From positions 1 through 31,932 of the forward strand of contig CAYSYM010000044.1 of the NCBI GenBank assembly GCA_964435115.1: a DNA stretch of 31,932 bases, in the 5' to 3' direction. Under the pieces are notes generated by a model, which saw nothing but the letters and a program-made list of their open reading frames with translations, ran no database searches and was not told the DNA's origin. This document shows, in pieces, positions 1 to 8,793 of this stretch (its first letter is position 1; each line of letters opens with the position of its first letter). Made by a program: the position numbers and the translations under genes. Origin of the DNA: CAYSYM01 sp964435115. Its GTDB lineage: Bacteria > Chloroflexota > UBA6077 > CF-72.

Positions 1-52
1 CCGGGTGGACCGATTCTCGACCACGCCCCCCGTGCGCTGTCAAGCGCCCGCG

Positions 53-57
53 GCCAC
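53..57. repeat. Left target-site duplication GCCAC
   Basis: GCCAC directly precedes the left inverted repeat and recurs at 1741-1745 directly after the right one. It also extends the C-run of the IS end, so the boundary could shift by one base. The placement used here is the one in which duplication and inverted repeats are both exact. Confidence 0.7.
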
Positions 58-228
58 CCCGAATCCGTGAGTCCGGGATGGGATCGTTCACCCGCCGGGT
101 GAGGGAGACGGCCGGCCGCTCGACTGACGCGTCCGGGAGGAGAGTCGGATGCGCCGACCGCTGGCGAATGCGCTGGACATCGACCTGGAGGGCGGGCTGA
201 CCGACGCGGTCTCACGCCGCACGCCGGG

Positions 229-1548
229 GTGGCGCTGCTGCTCGACCTGGCGCGCCGCAGCCACACGCTCGCCGCCGCTGAGCGGCACCTGCCCGCCAAG
301 CCGTCGGCCAAGGGCCTGGGCCAGGGCCAGATGGTCGAGAGCTTCGTGCTGCTGCGCGCCCTCGGCGGTGACTGTGTCGATGACCTCGACGGCCTGCGGC
401 AGGACCGCGGGCTGGCCGCCCTGCTGGGCTACGACCTGCCGGCGGCCTCGACCGCGCGCCAATGGCTGGCCCGCTTCCACGACGAGACGCTGGTGGCGGA
501 CCGTCCGCTGCAGGGCAGCTGCGTGCCCGCCGAGTCGGCCGGCCTGGGCGGCCTGCGGGCGGTCGTGCCGCACACCGTCCGCGCCTACGTGGGCGCGGCG
601 CTGCCAGGCGCCGTGGTGACGCTAGACGTGGACGCCCACCTGGTGGAGTCGAGCAAGCAGACCGCGCTGCCCACGTACAAGGGCTTCCGCGGCTACCAGC
701 CGCTCTTGGTGAGCTGGGCGGAGACCGGCCTGGTGCTGGCCGACGAGTTCCGGGATGGCAACGTGCCGGCCAGCGCGGGCATGCGGGAGCTGGTCGATGA
801 GGCCTACGCCAGCGTGCCGGCCCGGATCGACGGGCAGCCCTGGCAGGTGCGGGTGCGCTCGGACTCGGCCGCCTCCGAGCAGGCCGTGCTCGATCACTGG
901 GACCGGCGGGGCTGGACCTGCGCCGTGAGCGCGGACCTGAGCCCGCCGCTGCACCGCGAGATCCTGGCGCTGCCGCCCGACGCCTGGCAGTTCGCGGCCC
1001 AGGAAGCCCGCGGGGCGGTGCGCGAGTGGGCTGAGGTCCCGTTCGTCCCCAGCCGCGCCAGCGAGAAGAAGGACACGGTGCCGTATCGCTACCTGGCCAT
1101 CCGGGTGCGCCAGGCCCAGGGGGTGCTGTTCGGGGACGGCACGAGCACGAAACACTTCGCCGGGGTCACCAACGACTGGACGATGGAGGGCGACGTCCTC
1201 CTGGAGTGGCAGCGGGGCAAGGCCGGCACCATCGAGCAGACCACCCGCATCCTGAAGGACGAGCTGGCCGCCGGCGTGTACCCGAGCGCCACGTTCGGGG
1301 CGAATGCCGCCTGGCTGCGGCTGCAGGTGCTCACGGCCAACCTGCTGGAGCTGCTGAAGGCGGTGGCGTTGGACCCGGCGCTGCGGCACGCCCGCCCCAA
1401 GCGGCTGCGGTTCGTGGTCTTCACCCAGTTCGGGCGGGTGGTGCGCCAGGCCCGCGACCAGATCGTGCGCCTGGTCACGCGCGTGCTGGAGGGCCTGATC
1501 CGCCCGGGCCAGCGGCGGCTCCGGGCGGCCACCTGGCTGAGCCCGTGA
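229..1548 (+). CDS. IS1380-family DDE transposase (N-terminus frameshifted)
   Basis: This is a DDE transposase that would cut and join the ends of the surrounding IS. Counting from GTG 229, the likely catalytic residues are Asp133 in LDVDAHLVE, Asp212 in VRSDSAAS and Glu336 in GTIEQTTRILKDE, spaced as in IS1380 enzymes. The longest frame opens at GTG 229 without a ribosome site. A strong site, GGGAGGAG, lies just before ATG 149 in another frame, which encodes a fitting N-terminus ending in LEGGLTDA. The 229 frame, read upstream, gives GLTPHAGVALLL. One extra G at 208-209 would join them into a protein of about 466 residues. Either the copy is inactive, it uses GTG 229 as a shortened start, or the base call is wrong. 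Confidence 0.85.
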   Translation: MALLLDLARRSHTLAAAERHLPAKPSAKGLGQGQMVESFVLLRALGGDCVDDLDGLRQDRGLAALLGYDLPAASTARQWLARFHDETLVADRPLQGSCVPAESAGLGGLRAVVPHTVRAYVGAALPGAVVTLDVDAHLVESSKQTALPTYKGFRGYQPLLVSWAETGLVLADEFRDGNVPASAGMRELVDEAYASVPARIDGQPWQVRVRSDSAASEQAVLDHWDRRGWTCAVSADLSPPLHREILALPPDAWQFAAQEARGAVREWAEVPFVPSRASEKKDTVPYRYLAIRVRQAQGVLFGDGTSTKHFAGVTNDWTMEGDVLLEWQRGKAGTIEQTTRILKDELAAGVYPSATFGANAAWLRLQVLTANLLELLKAVALDPALRHARPKRLRFVVFTQFGRVVRQARDQIVRLVTRVLEGLIRPGQRRLRAATWLSP

Positions 1549-1581
1549 GTCGTCCCGGTGACCTGGCCCCGCGCGGCCGGC

Positions 1582-1595
1582 CCCCACCGGTGGGG
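1582..1595 (+). terminator. Possible transposase terminator hairpin
   Basis: CCCCACCGGTGGGG is a perfect 14-bp palindrome 33 nt past the transposase stop. No T-tract follows, so it may only slow polymerase or have no role. Confidence 0.35.
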
Positions 1596-1721
1596 CGGAG
1601 CCTGCCCATACGGCCCCACACGCGCACCTGAGCGCCCCTCTCCACCCCGCCGGCGCCTCCCTGCCCGGTCAGCCGGGGGCACGGTGCTGCCCCGCGCCCC
1701 ACCGCGCCGCGCCAGGCACCA

Positions 1722-1745
1722 ACGAATCCACGGATTCGGGGCCAC
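1722..1745. repeat. Right IS terminal repeat and target duplication
   Basis: CACGGATTCGGG at 1729-1740 mirrors the left end at 58-69. It is followed by the second GCCAC copy at 1741-1745. The stretch 1549-1721, between the transposase stop and this repeat, is very C-rich and shows no gene. Confidence 0.8.
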
Positions 1746-1902
1746 GGCGTACCCCAGAACTGCCGAAGCCCGTGCCCCAGCCCCGTGGCGACACCGCAGG
1801 GATGATGCGAAGTTCAAGCAGCTCGGGTGCGCCCGCGTGGCTGCCCACCCCGGGTGGGGCGCGCTCGAGCGCGGCGTCTCCGGGGCCGACGCACCGCCTG
1901 TC

Positions 1903-1923
1903 GTGCCGAAGTAGAATCGGCAC
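1903..1923 (+). promoter_or_regulatory. Inverted repeat around a -10 box upstream of gdhA
   Basis: GTGCCGA (1903-1909) and TCGGCAC (1917-1923) are perfect 7-bp arms around a 7-nt centre. A good -10 hexamer, TAGAAT, sits at 1912-1917 inside the dyad, 33 nt before the gdhA start. A repressor bound here would cover the -10 region. No convincing -35 is visible, and the IS ends about 160 bp upstream. Confidence 0.45.
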
Positions 1924-1949
1924 AAGCTCACACAACGGGAGGCCGGGAC

Positions 1950-3248
<1,299 letters not shown>

Positions 3249-3441
3249 CAGCGTTGACATAACAGGAGCGACTCGGCGCCTCAAGCCGGTGGGGGCAATC
3301 CAGCGGGCGGAAACCGTACCTCATCCGTGAAGCTCCTGCGCCGTCGAGCTCCGTAGCGGTGCCCGCGCGCCCGCTCGGGTATGCTTGTCGCAGCAGGCCC
3401 GGCACTGGCGCGCGCGCCTCGCACCCCGGTGGCCAGGTGGC

Positions 3442-3459
3442 CTGCCGCGTACGCGGCAG
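3442..3459 (+). promoter_or_regulatory. 18-bp perfect palindrome upstream of the VIT1 gene
   Basis: CTGCCGCGTACGCGGCAG is a perfect palindrome centred about 63 bp before ATG 3514 and downstream of a possible -10 box TATGCT (3380-3385). It could be an operator for a metal-responsive repressor or a leader hairpin. The rest of the gap 3249-3513 shows only a distant 7-bp pairing (3263-3269 with 3332-3338). Confidence 0.4.
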
Positions 3460-3513
3460 AGTCGCGGGATTCCCCTGCGGCGCAGCCCGCTCGCCTCGCC
3501 TGGCGCGCCGACC

Positions 3514-4689
3514 ATGAGCGTCGAACCACCGGACACCAGCTCGACTCACCCGACCTCCCCCGACGGCGCCGCGGGGCAGCCAAGCGCCGCCGACCTGGAG
3601 CGGTACCGCCGCTACCTCCAGGCGGAGTGGGAGGCGGCCGCGCTCTACCGCAGCCTGGCCGATGCCGAACCGTCCGAGGAGCGGGCGGCGGTGCTCAGGG
3701 AGCTGGCCGCCATGGAAGATCGTCACGGCGCCCGCTGGCGCTCGCGCCTGGAAGGGGCCGGCGCGCCGCTCCCGACCTGGAAGCCCAGCCTGCGCTCGCG
3801 CGCGCTCGCTCTACTCGCCCGGGCAGCCGGCACGCGGGCCGTCATCCCCATCCTGGAGCGCGCCGAGGGGAGCGACGCGAACATGTACGCCGCGGAACCC
3901 GGGGCGGAGGACTTCGCGCTCGAAGAGAAGACGCATGCGCGCGTCTTCGCCCGGCTCGAGGCGGAGCGTAGCGGGGCCCCCAGCATCGCGCAGCGGGAGC
4001 CCTGGCACCGCGGCTCCGGGGGTGGCAGCCTGCGGGCTGGCGTCTTCGGGATCAATGACGGCCTGGTCTCCAACCTGAGCCTGGTCATGGGCGTGGCGGG
4101 CGCAGCGCCCGGCCGCGAATTCATCATCCTCGCCGGCCTGGCGGGCCTCCTGGCAGGCGCGTTTTCCATGGCCTCCGGCGAGTACATCTCGATGCGCGTG
4201 CAGCGCGAGCTGTTCGAGCGGGAGATCGATATCGAGCGCGCCGAGCTGGAGGAGAGCCCGGACGAGGAGCGGGAAGAGCTGGCGCTGATCTACCGGGCCA
4301 AGGGCATCCCGGCCGCCGAGGCCGAGCGGGTGGCCTCGCGGCTGGTCGCCGACAAGCAGACAGCCCTCGACACGCTGGCGCGCGAGGAGCTGGGGCTCGA
4401 CCCACGCGAGCTCGGCTCGCCGTGGGGTGCGGCGCTCACCTCGTTCGCCATGTTCGCCGCGGGCGCCGCGCTCCCGGTGCTGCCGTACCTCGTCCTGGTT
4501 GGCCCGCCGGCGTTCTTCGGTAGCGTGGCGCTGAGCGGGCTGGCGCTCCTGGTCGTCGGCGCGCTCACCGCCCTCCTGACAGGCCGTTCGCTCCTCCTTG
4601 GCGCCGGTCGGATGCTGCTCATCGGCGCCGCCTCGGCGGCCGTCACGTTCGCCGTCGGCCGCCTGCTGGGCGTGGCCCTGGCGGGCTAG
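3514..4689 (+). CDS. Ferritin-like/VIT1 fusion, membrane iron or manganese transporter (MbfA-like)
   Basis: This 391-residue protein joins an N-terminal ferritin/rubrerythrin-like helical domain (about 20-160) to a C-terminal VIT1/CCC1 domain. The first part has Glu- and His-rich helices (EWEAAALYRSLA, LAAMEDRHGARW, ALEEKTHARVF) suited to a di-iron site. The VIT1 part starts with RAGVFGINDGLVSNLSLVMG, has a charged cytoplasmic helical segment (about 235-300) and ends with further membrane helices. Characterised members export iron or manganese. ATG 3514 is chosen because homology begins soon after it, though no good ribosome site precedes it and the frame stays open to 3385. Its stop overlaps the stop of the convergent gene in a shared CTAG. 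Which metal is moved is unknown. Confidence 0.88.
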   Translation: MSVEPPDTSSTHPTSPDGAAGQPSAADLERYRRYLQAEWEAAALYRSLADAEPSEERAAVLRELAAMEDRHGARWRSRLEGAGAPLPTWKPSLRSRALALLARAAGTRAVIPILERAEGSDANMYAAEPGAEDFALEEKTHARVFARLEAERSGAPSIAQREPWHRGSGGGSLRAGVFGINDGLVSNLSLVMGVAGAAPGREFIILAGLAGLLAGAFSMASGEYISMRVQRELFEREIDIERAELEESPDEEREELALIYRAKGIPAAEAERVASRLVADKQTALDTLAREELGLDPRELGSPWGAALTSFAMFAAGAALPVLPYLVLVGPPAFFGSVALSGLALLVVGALTALLTGRSLLLGAGRMLLIGAASAAVTFAVGRLLGVALAG

Positions 4690-4913
4690 GCGCCACCGGC
4701 GACCTGGGGAAACACCTGCAGACGATCGCCGTCGTGGAGCGGCGTCCCGCGCTGGACCGCCGCTCCGTTGACGACGCAGATGCACCCGGTCGGGGCAAGG
4801 CCCAGGGAGCGGAGGGCCGCCTCCACGGTCCCGCCGTCAGGCACCTCCACCCATGCCTGGCCGCTCCCAGCTCGGGCTGCCAGCGCGCCCCTCAGTACCA
4901 CCTCCACCTGCAC
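4686..4913 (-). CDS. MoaD/ThiS-like small beta-grasp protein
   Basis: A 75-residue protein with the pattern of MoaD/ThiS sulfur carriers: an N-terminal strand (MQVEVVLRGAL), a TVEAAL helix, the VVNGAAV strand and turn, a DGDRLQVFP segment, then VAGGA at the C-terminus. Sulfur carriers normally end exactly in Gly-Gly, whose carboxylate is adenylated and thiolated. Here one Ala follows, so thiolation would need removal of that residue or does not happen. GTG 4913 lies 4 nt after the acetamidase stop, so the two genes are probably co-translated. It could be a carrier for another pathway or only a beta-grasp partner of the amidase. No MoeB/ThiF-type activating enzyme is seen here. Confidence 0.72.
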   Translation of the reverse strand: MQVEVVLRGALAARAGSGQAWVEVPDGGTVEAALRSLGLAPTGCICVVNGAAVQRGTPLHDGDRLQVFPQVAGGA

Positions 4914-4917
4914 GGAC

Positions 4918-6261
4918 TCACCAGGCTGGCGCGCCGTACTGCGCCTCGAGCAGGTGGGCGATGCCCAGCTTCTCGACGCGCTCCCGCGGCGCCAGCAGGT
5001 TGATCTGGACGAAGCCCGGCAGCCGGCCGATCTCCACGGCGCCAGAGATAGTGGTGCGGTTCTTCACCTCGTCCACCGACATGCCGAGCAGCTTCGCCGC
5101 GCGCTGCACCCCGTTGTCGACGGCGGCGTTGATGAACGGGCCGGAGCCGAGCACCTGCAGCGGCATGACCGGCCCTTCCAGCCGCGTGCTGTTCGCCTCT
5201 GCCAGTGTCCGGGCACGGGCGACCTCCGCCGCCGTGAAGGGTCGGGCCAGGAACGGCAGGTCCTCCACGGGCGGCAGCAGGATCGGTCCGTCCAGGGCGA
5301 GGCCCTTGATCACCTCCACGCGCACCACCACGCGCGCGGCGATGTCGGTCGTGTGGACCGCCACCTCGCCGTCACCGATCATGGCGTGGGCATCGCCGGC
5401 GTAGATGCCCGCCCCATCCACCTTGGCGGGAACGATGACGATGCTGCCCGCGCGGACCGAGTCGATGTCCATGTGGACGTCGGTGCGCTGCTCGAGCTGC
5501 TCCTCGGTGACCGCGAACTCGTGCTCCGCCCCGACCAGGAACGCGCCGAAGTCACCGCAGTTGTGCGAGCTCGGCAGATCGATCGCCGGGATCGAGCCCA
5601 GGTTGCCAACCGAGATGCGGCAGCGTGTCATCACCCCTACCAGGTCGGCCTTCGCCAGCGCCACGATCGGGTGCTGGTGGCTGTGCTCCCTCAGACCGAC
5701 CCAGGCGCGCCCGTCACGCCCGATCTCGCGGGCCCGCTCGGGGGTGACGGTGACGGCGATCTCCTTCGCGTCGTCGAAGACCATGGTGTAGCCCTCGACC
5801 ATGTGGAACGGGATCACCTCACTGTGGCAGGCCTTGCAGCGGACCGCGCTCTCGCCCAACCCGTCGAGGTAGGTGTCTGGGTAGAGGAAGTGGCGGCCGG
5901 CGTCGCGGCAGGTGGGGCAGATCCTAGCCACGAACGGGTCGCTGATGTAGCGGCCGTCCCAGCCGGTATGCGTGCCCGAGGTTGTGGCCCGCGAGACCTG
6001 CTGGAGCGTCTCGACATAAATGGCCACGGCATCGCCGACCGTGGCGCCCTCGACGCGGACGGGGAGGGTCACCTCGTGGCCGCTGCGGAGCGACGGCGTG
6101 ATCATGGGCCCCCAGCAGCCGGGGACGGTGAGGAACTCGATCCGCCCGCCGTCCCTGACCGGTCCAAGCATCTCGTTGCTAGGACCGACCAGGTCGGTGT
6201 AGCGGTCCGCGACGACGTGCTCGGCCGCCGTGGCCTGTGCCGGAGAGATCATCGCGCTCAT
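4918..6261 (-). CDS. Acetamidase/formamidase family protein with inserted Cys4 knuckle
   Basis: A 447-residue member of the FmdA/AmdA family, which hydrolyses short amides such as formamide or acetamide to ammonia and the acid. Family signatures are DLPSSHNCGDFGA and GAGIYAGDAHAMIGDGEV. Between them and the N-terminus is a likely metal knuckle: Cys115-Pro-Thr-Cys118 and Cys142-Lys-Ala-Cys145, 23 residues apart, like a zinc ribbon. ATG 6261 is well supported by AAGGAGG 8 nt upstream. The MoaD-like gene follows at 4 nt. The intergenic region 6262-6394 is shared with the divergent LarA-domain gene. The exact amide and the role of the knuckle are unknown. Confidence 0.88.
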   Translation of the reverse strand: MSAMISPAQATAAEHVVADRYTDLVGPSNEMLGPVRDGGRIEFLTVPGCWGPMITPSLRSGHEVTLPVRVEGATVGDAVAIYVETLQQVSRATTSGTHTGWDGRYISDPFVARICPTCRDAGRHFLYPDTYLDGLGESAVRCKACHSEVIPFHMVEGYTMVFDDAKEIAVTVTPERAREIGRDGRAWVGLREHSHQHPIVALAKADLVGVMTRCRISVGNLGSIPAIDLPSSHNCGDFGAFLVGAEHEFAVTEEQLEQRTDVHMDIDSVRAGSIVIVPAKVDGAGIYAGDAHAMIGDGEVAVHTTDIAARVVVRVEVIKGLALDGPILLPPVEDLPFLARPFTAAEVARARTLAEANSTRLEGPVMPLQVLGSGPFINAAVDNGVQRAAKLLGMSVDEVKNRTTISGAVEIGRLPGFVQINLLAPRERVEKLGIAHLLEAQYGAPAW

Positions 6262-6394
6262 GCTCGCATCCTCCTTCTTGCTCCTAGCCTACTGCAGCGG
6301 CCGGCCCGACGTAAGATGGGCGTGTCGCGCGGCGTCTCTTGCCGCTGGGCGAGGCGCGTGTCAGAACTAAGGTGGATTAGGACGGATAAGAATC

Positions 6395-7675
6395 GTGCCA
6401 CTACTCCCTTCTAGCCCCCTCCCGCGCTTCGCCCCCGCACGCCAGCGTCTGCCGCGTGACCGGGTCGACGACGTGCCAGCGGTGGTCCGCGCGGAGCTGC
6501 AGCGGATCGGCCTAGCGCAGCGCCTCCGCCCCGGTAGCCGCGTCGCCATCACTGCTGGCAGCCGCGGCATCGCCAGCATCCCCGTCGTCATCCGGGAGGT
6601 GGCGGCCATCGTCCGCGAGGCCGGCGCCGAGCCCTTCGTCGTACCCGCCATGGGCAGCCACGGCGGCGCCACGCCCGAGGGCCAGCGCCACGTCCTGGCC
6701 GAGTACGGAATCGTCGAGGCGTCGGTCGGCGCCCCCGTGCGCGCCACCATGGACACGGTCCCGCTGGGCCAGATCGAGAGCGGAGCCGTGGTCCACTTCG
6801 ACGCCGAGGCGGCGTCCGCCGATGCCACGATCGTCGTCAACCGCGTCAAGGCGCATACCGCGTTCCGCGCGGCGATCGAGAGCGGCCTGTGCAAGATGAC
6901 GGCGGTCGGGCTTGGCAAGCAGCGCGGCGCCGAGCAGATGCACGCCCACGGGTTGAAGGAGAGCATCCCCACAGCGGCCGCGCTCGCTCTGGAGAGGAGC
7001 AACGTCGTCGCCGGCCTGGCGCTGGTCGAGAATGCCGCCCACGAGCTCGCCCTGGTGCAGGCCACCCTGCCGGAGGCCTTCCACCGCACCGACGCCGAGC
7101 TGCTGCCCCGCGCCAACGCCTACCTGCCGCGCGTGCCGTTCGATCACCTCCACCTGCTCGTCGTCGGCTGGATGGGCAAGAACATCTCCGGCAGCGGCAT
7201 GGACTACAACGTCGTCGGCATGTGGCGGCGTCTAGGCGGCGAGCCCGTGCCCAACTACGAGCGCATCGCCGTCCTCGACCTGACGGAGGAGTCGAACGGC
7301 AACGCCCTCGGTGTCGGGATCGCCGACTTCACCACGCGCCGGCTGTACGAGAAGATCGACCTCCAGAAGATGTACATGAACGGGCTCACCGCCAACGCCC
7401 TGGCTGCCATCAAGATCCCCATCGTCCTCCAAGACGACCGGGAGGCGATGCAGACAGCCCTCCACTCGGCGGGTCGGAGCGCCGACGCGCGCACGGCGAT
7501 CGTGCGCAGCACGCTGGAGCTGGACGAGCTGTGGGTGAGCGAGGCGCTGCGGGCTGAGGTGGAGGCGAACGCACGCCTGGAGCTCGAGGGGCCATTCCAG
7601 GCGCTGCCGTTCGACGCGGCGGGCCGCCTGGAGCTGGTGCGCGAGCCGCGATCGGTGGCTGGCGCCACTTCGTGA
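6395..7675 (+). CDS. LarA-type domain protein (DUF2088, lactate racemase-like)
   Basis: A 426-residue protein related to the catalytic domain of the nickel-pincer lactate racemase LarA. Visible blocks are VAITAGSRGIASIPVVIREV, VVPAMGSHGGATPEGQ, VVNRVKAHTAFRAAIESG and GLGKQRGAEQMHAHG. These fit a subfamily annotated only by domain, so the substrate is unknown and racemase activity is unproven. GTG 6395 is used because residues soon after it (LPRDRVDDVPAVVRAEL) resemble the family N-terminus; the ribosome site is weak (GGACGG). No larB, larC or larE cofactor genes are nearby. It is divergent from the acetamidase and ends 57 nt before the recombinase. Confidence 0.82.
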   Translation: MPLLPSSPLPRFAPARQRLPRDRVDDVPAVVRAELQRIGLAQRLRPGSRVAITAGSRGIASIPVVIREVAAIVREAGAEPFVVPAMGSHGGATPEGQRHVLAEYGIVEASVGAPVRATMDTVPLGQIESGAVVHFDAEAASADATIVVNRVKAHTAFRAAIESGLCKMTAVGLGKQRGAEQMHAHGLKESIPTAAALALERSNVVAGLALVENAAHELALVQATLPEAFHRTDAELLPRANAYLPRVPFDHLHLLVVGWMGKNISGSGMDYNVVGMWRRLGGEPVPNYERIAVLDLTEESNGNALGVGIADFTTRRLYEKIDLQKMYMNGLTANALAAIKIPIVLQDDREAMQTALHSAGRSADARTAIVRSTLELDELWVSEALRAEVEANARLELEGPFQALPFDAAGRLELVREPRSVAGATS

Positions 7676-7720
7676 CTGAGTCGCAATCGCCGGGCAGGCG
7701 CTCGCCGCCCCTCCGGGCTC

Positions 7721-7726
7721 TACGAT
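7721..7726 (+). promoter_or_regulatory. -10 box of a leaderless recombinase transcript
   Basis: TACGAT ends 6 nt before GTG 7733. No ribosome site and no clear -35 are present, so transcription probably begins at or next to the start codon. Confidence 0.55.
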
Positions 7727-7732
7727 CGGCCC

Positions 7733-8749
7733 GTGTCGGGCGGGTTCGACGGTCTGGTGGCGGAGTTCGAGGCGGCGCTAGCGGGCAAGTCGCCCAAGAC
7801 GCAGGCGACGTACGCCACCGGCCTCGCCCGCTTCCGCGCGTTTCTAGCGCGGAGCGGCCCGCTCGAGGCCTGGGAGCCAGCCACCCTCACGGCGACGACG
7901 CTCGAAGCGTTCTACGGCTGGCTGGTGCGGCAGCACGGCCGCGAGCGGCGCGCCACCACGGCCACCTACCTCTCGGCGGCCCGGGCGTTCGTGCGGTTCC
8001 TGGCGCGGCGGGGCGCCCTGGCGCCCGGGGTGAGCTACGAGCAGATGCGCGAGAACCTGCGCGAGGCGATGGGACGCGCCAGCTACAGGACGCCGCGCAT
8101 CGACCGCCGCATTCCCCTCATCGTCACTTATGTCAACACCCTGCCGGTCCCTGACGCGGGCGTTCGCAAGGGCGCGCGTCGCCTGGAGGTCCTGCGCGAC
8201 AAGGCGCTACTCCAGACGCTCTTCTGTACCGGCATGCGGCGCGAGGAGGTGGCCCGGCTCGACCGCGCCGACTTCGACGACGGCTGGGCAGACCGGGCCC
8301 TGATCACGGGCAAGGGCTCCAAGGAGCGGGTAGTCTTCTTTGACGCGCCTACGCTCGTGGCCGTGCGCGCCTACCTGGAGGTTCGGGCCGACACGCTCAG
8401 CCCGCTCTTCCTGCGCCACGACAACCGGCGCGGCCGCTCGCCCGGCCACGGCGGCGAGCGCTGGCGGCTCTCGGCCCAGTCGATCTGGTTCATCGTCCGC
8501 CAGTACGCCCGCGCGGCCGGTGTGCCGGCCACCACGCACCACTTCCGCCACGCCAAGGCCAGCGTGCTCCTCAATCGCGGCGCCAGCCTCTCGGAGGTCC
8601 AGGACATCCTGGGCCACGCGTCACCCGAAACGACCAAGCGCATCTACGCCCACTACCAGGTGCAGCACCTGCGCGACGCCTTCGACCGCTTCAGCGCCAC
8701 GGCCGAAGAGCTCGTGGCGGAGCTCCCGCGTCGCGTCGGGGGCGGGTAG
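7733..8749 (+). CDS. Tyrosine recombinase, XerC/XerD-like
   Basis: A 338-residue tyrosine recombinase with an N-terminal SAM-like core-binding domain (about 5-110) and a C-terminal catalytic domain. All six active-site residues are present: Arg169 (CTGMRREE), Lys194 (GKGSKER), His269 and Arg272 (HHFRH), His295 (LGHAS) and the nucleophile Tyr305 (KRIYAHY). Size and motifs fit XerC/D-type enzymes that resolve chromosome dimers or move genetic elements. No phage genes, attachment repeats or second recombinase are seen, so a housekeeping or orphan role is likelier than an active prophage. The gene is followed by a 28-bp palindrome. Confidence 0.88.
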   Translation: MSGGFDGLVAEFEAALAGKSPKTQATYATGLARFRAFLARSGPLEAWEPATLTATTLEAFYGWLVRQHGRERRATTATYLSAARAFVRFLARRGALAPGVSYEQMRENLREAMGRASYRTPRIDRRIPLIVTYVNTLPVPDAGVRKGARRLEVLRDKALLQTLFCTGMRREEVARLDRADFDDGWADRALITGKGSKERVVFFDAPTLVAVRAYLEVRADTLSPLFLRHDNRRGRSPGHGGERWRLSAQSIWFIVRQYARAAGVPATTHHFRHAKASVLLNRGASLSEVQDILGHASPETTKRIYAHYQVQHLRDAFDRFSATAEELVAELPRRVGGG

Positions 8750-8757
8750 CCCGGCTG

Positions 8758-8785
8758 AGGCGGCGCGCCCGCGGGCGCGCCGCCT
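8758..8785. terminator. 28-bp perfect GC palindrome between recombinase and smpB
   Basis: Every base of 8758-8785 is self-complementary about its centre (8771/8772), with arms built of GGCGGCGCGCCC. It starts 8 nt after the recombinase stop and ends 8 nt before the smpB -10 box, so it covers the place where a -35 would lie. A terminator hairpin is the simplest reading, although no T-tract follows. Confidence 0.6.
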
Positions 8786-8793
8786 GACTCTGC

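Larger units (their letters stand above)
58..1740 (+). mobile_element. IS1380-family insertion sequence
   Basis: The element is 1683 bp and holds one transposase gene. Its ends are inverted repeats: CCCGAATCCGTG at 58-69 is the exact reverse complement of 1729-1740, and three of the next six positions also match. The direct repeat GCCAC flanks it at 53-57 and 1741-1745, which fits a 5-bp target duplication. Length, single-ORF layout and repeats starting with C match the IS1380 family. Intact ends suggest a fairly recent insertion, although the transposase frame looks broken. The family call rests on transposase motifs and was not checked against an IS database. Confidence 0.85.

Noticed and set aside
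3254..3259. Consensus -35 TTGACA just after gdhA
   Set aside because: No AT-rich -10 lies 16-18 bp downstream, and no gene begins at the right distance.
3263..3338. Riboswitch-like segment with CAGGAGC/GCTCCTG closing pair after gdhA
   Set aside because: The 62-nt interior matches no riboswitch consensus I know (cobalamin, TPP, manganese, fluoride and others were considered), and a single 7-bp pairing is not enough.
4768..6414. Long plus-strand open frame of 548 codons
   Set aside because: It is the antisense shadow of the acetamidase gene: high GC removes stops, and the translation has no domain pattern, while the opposite strand has clear family motifs and a ribosome site.
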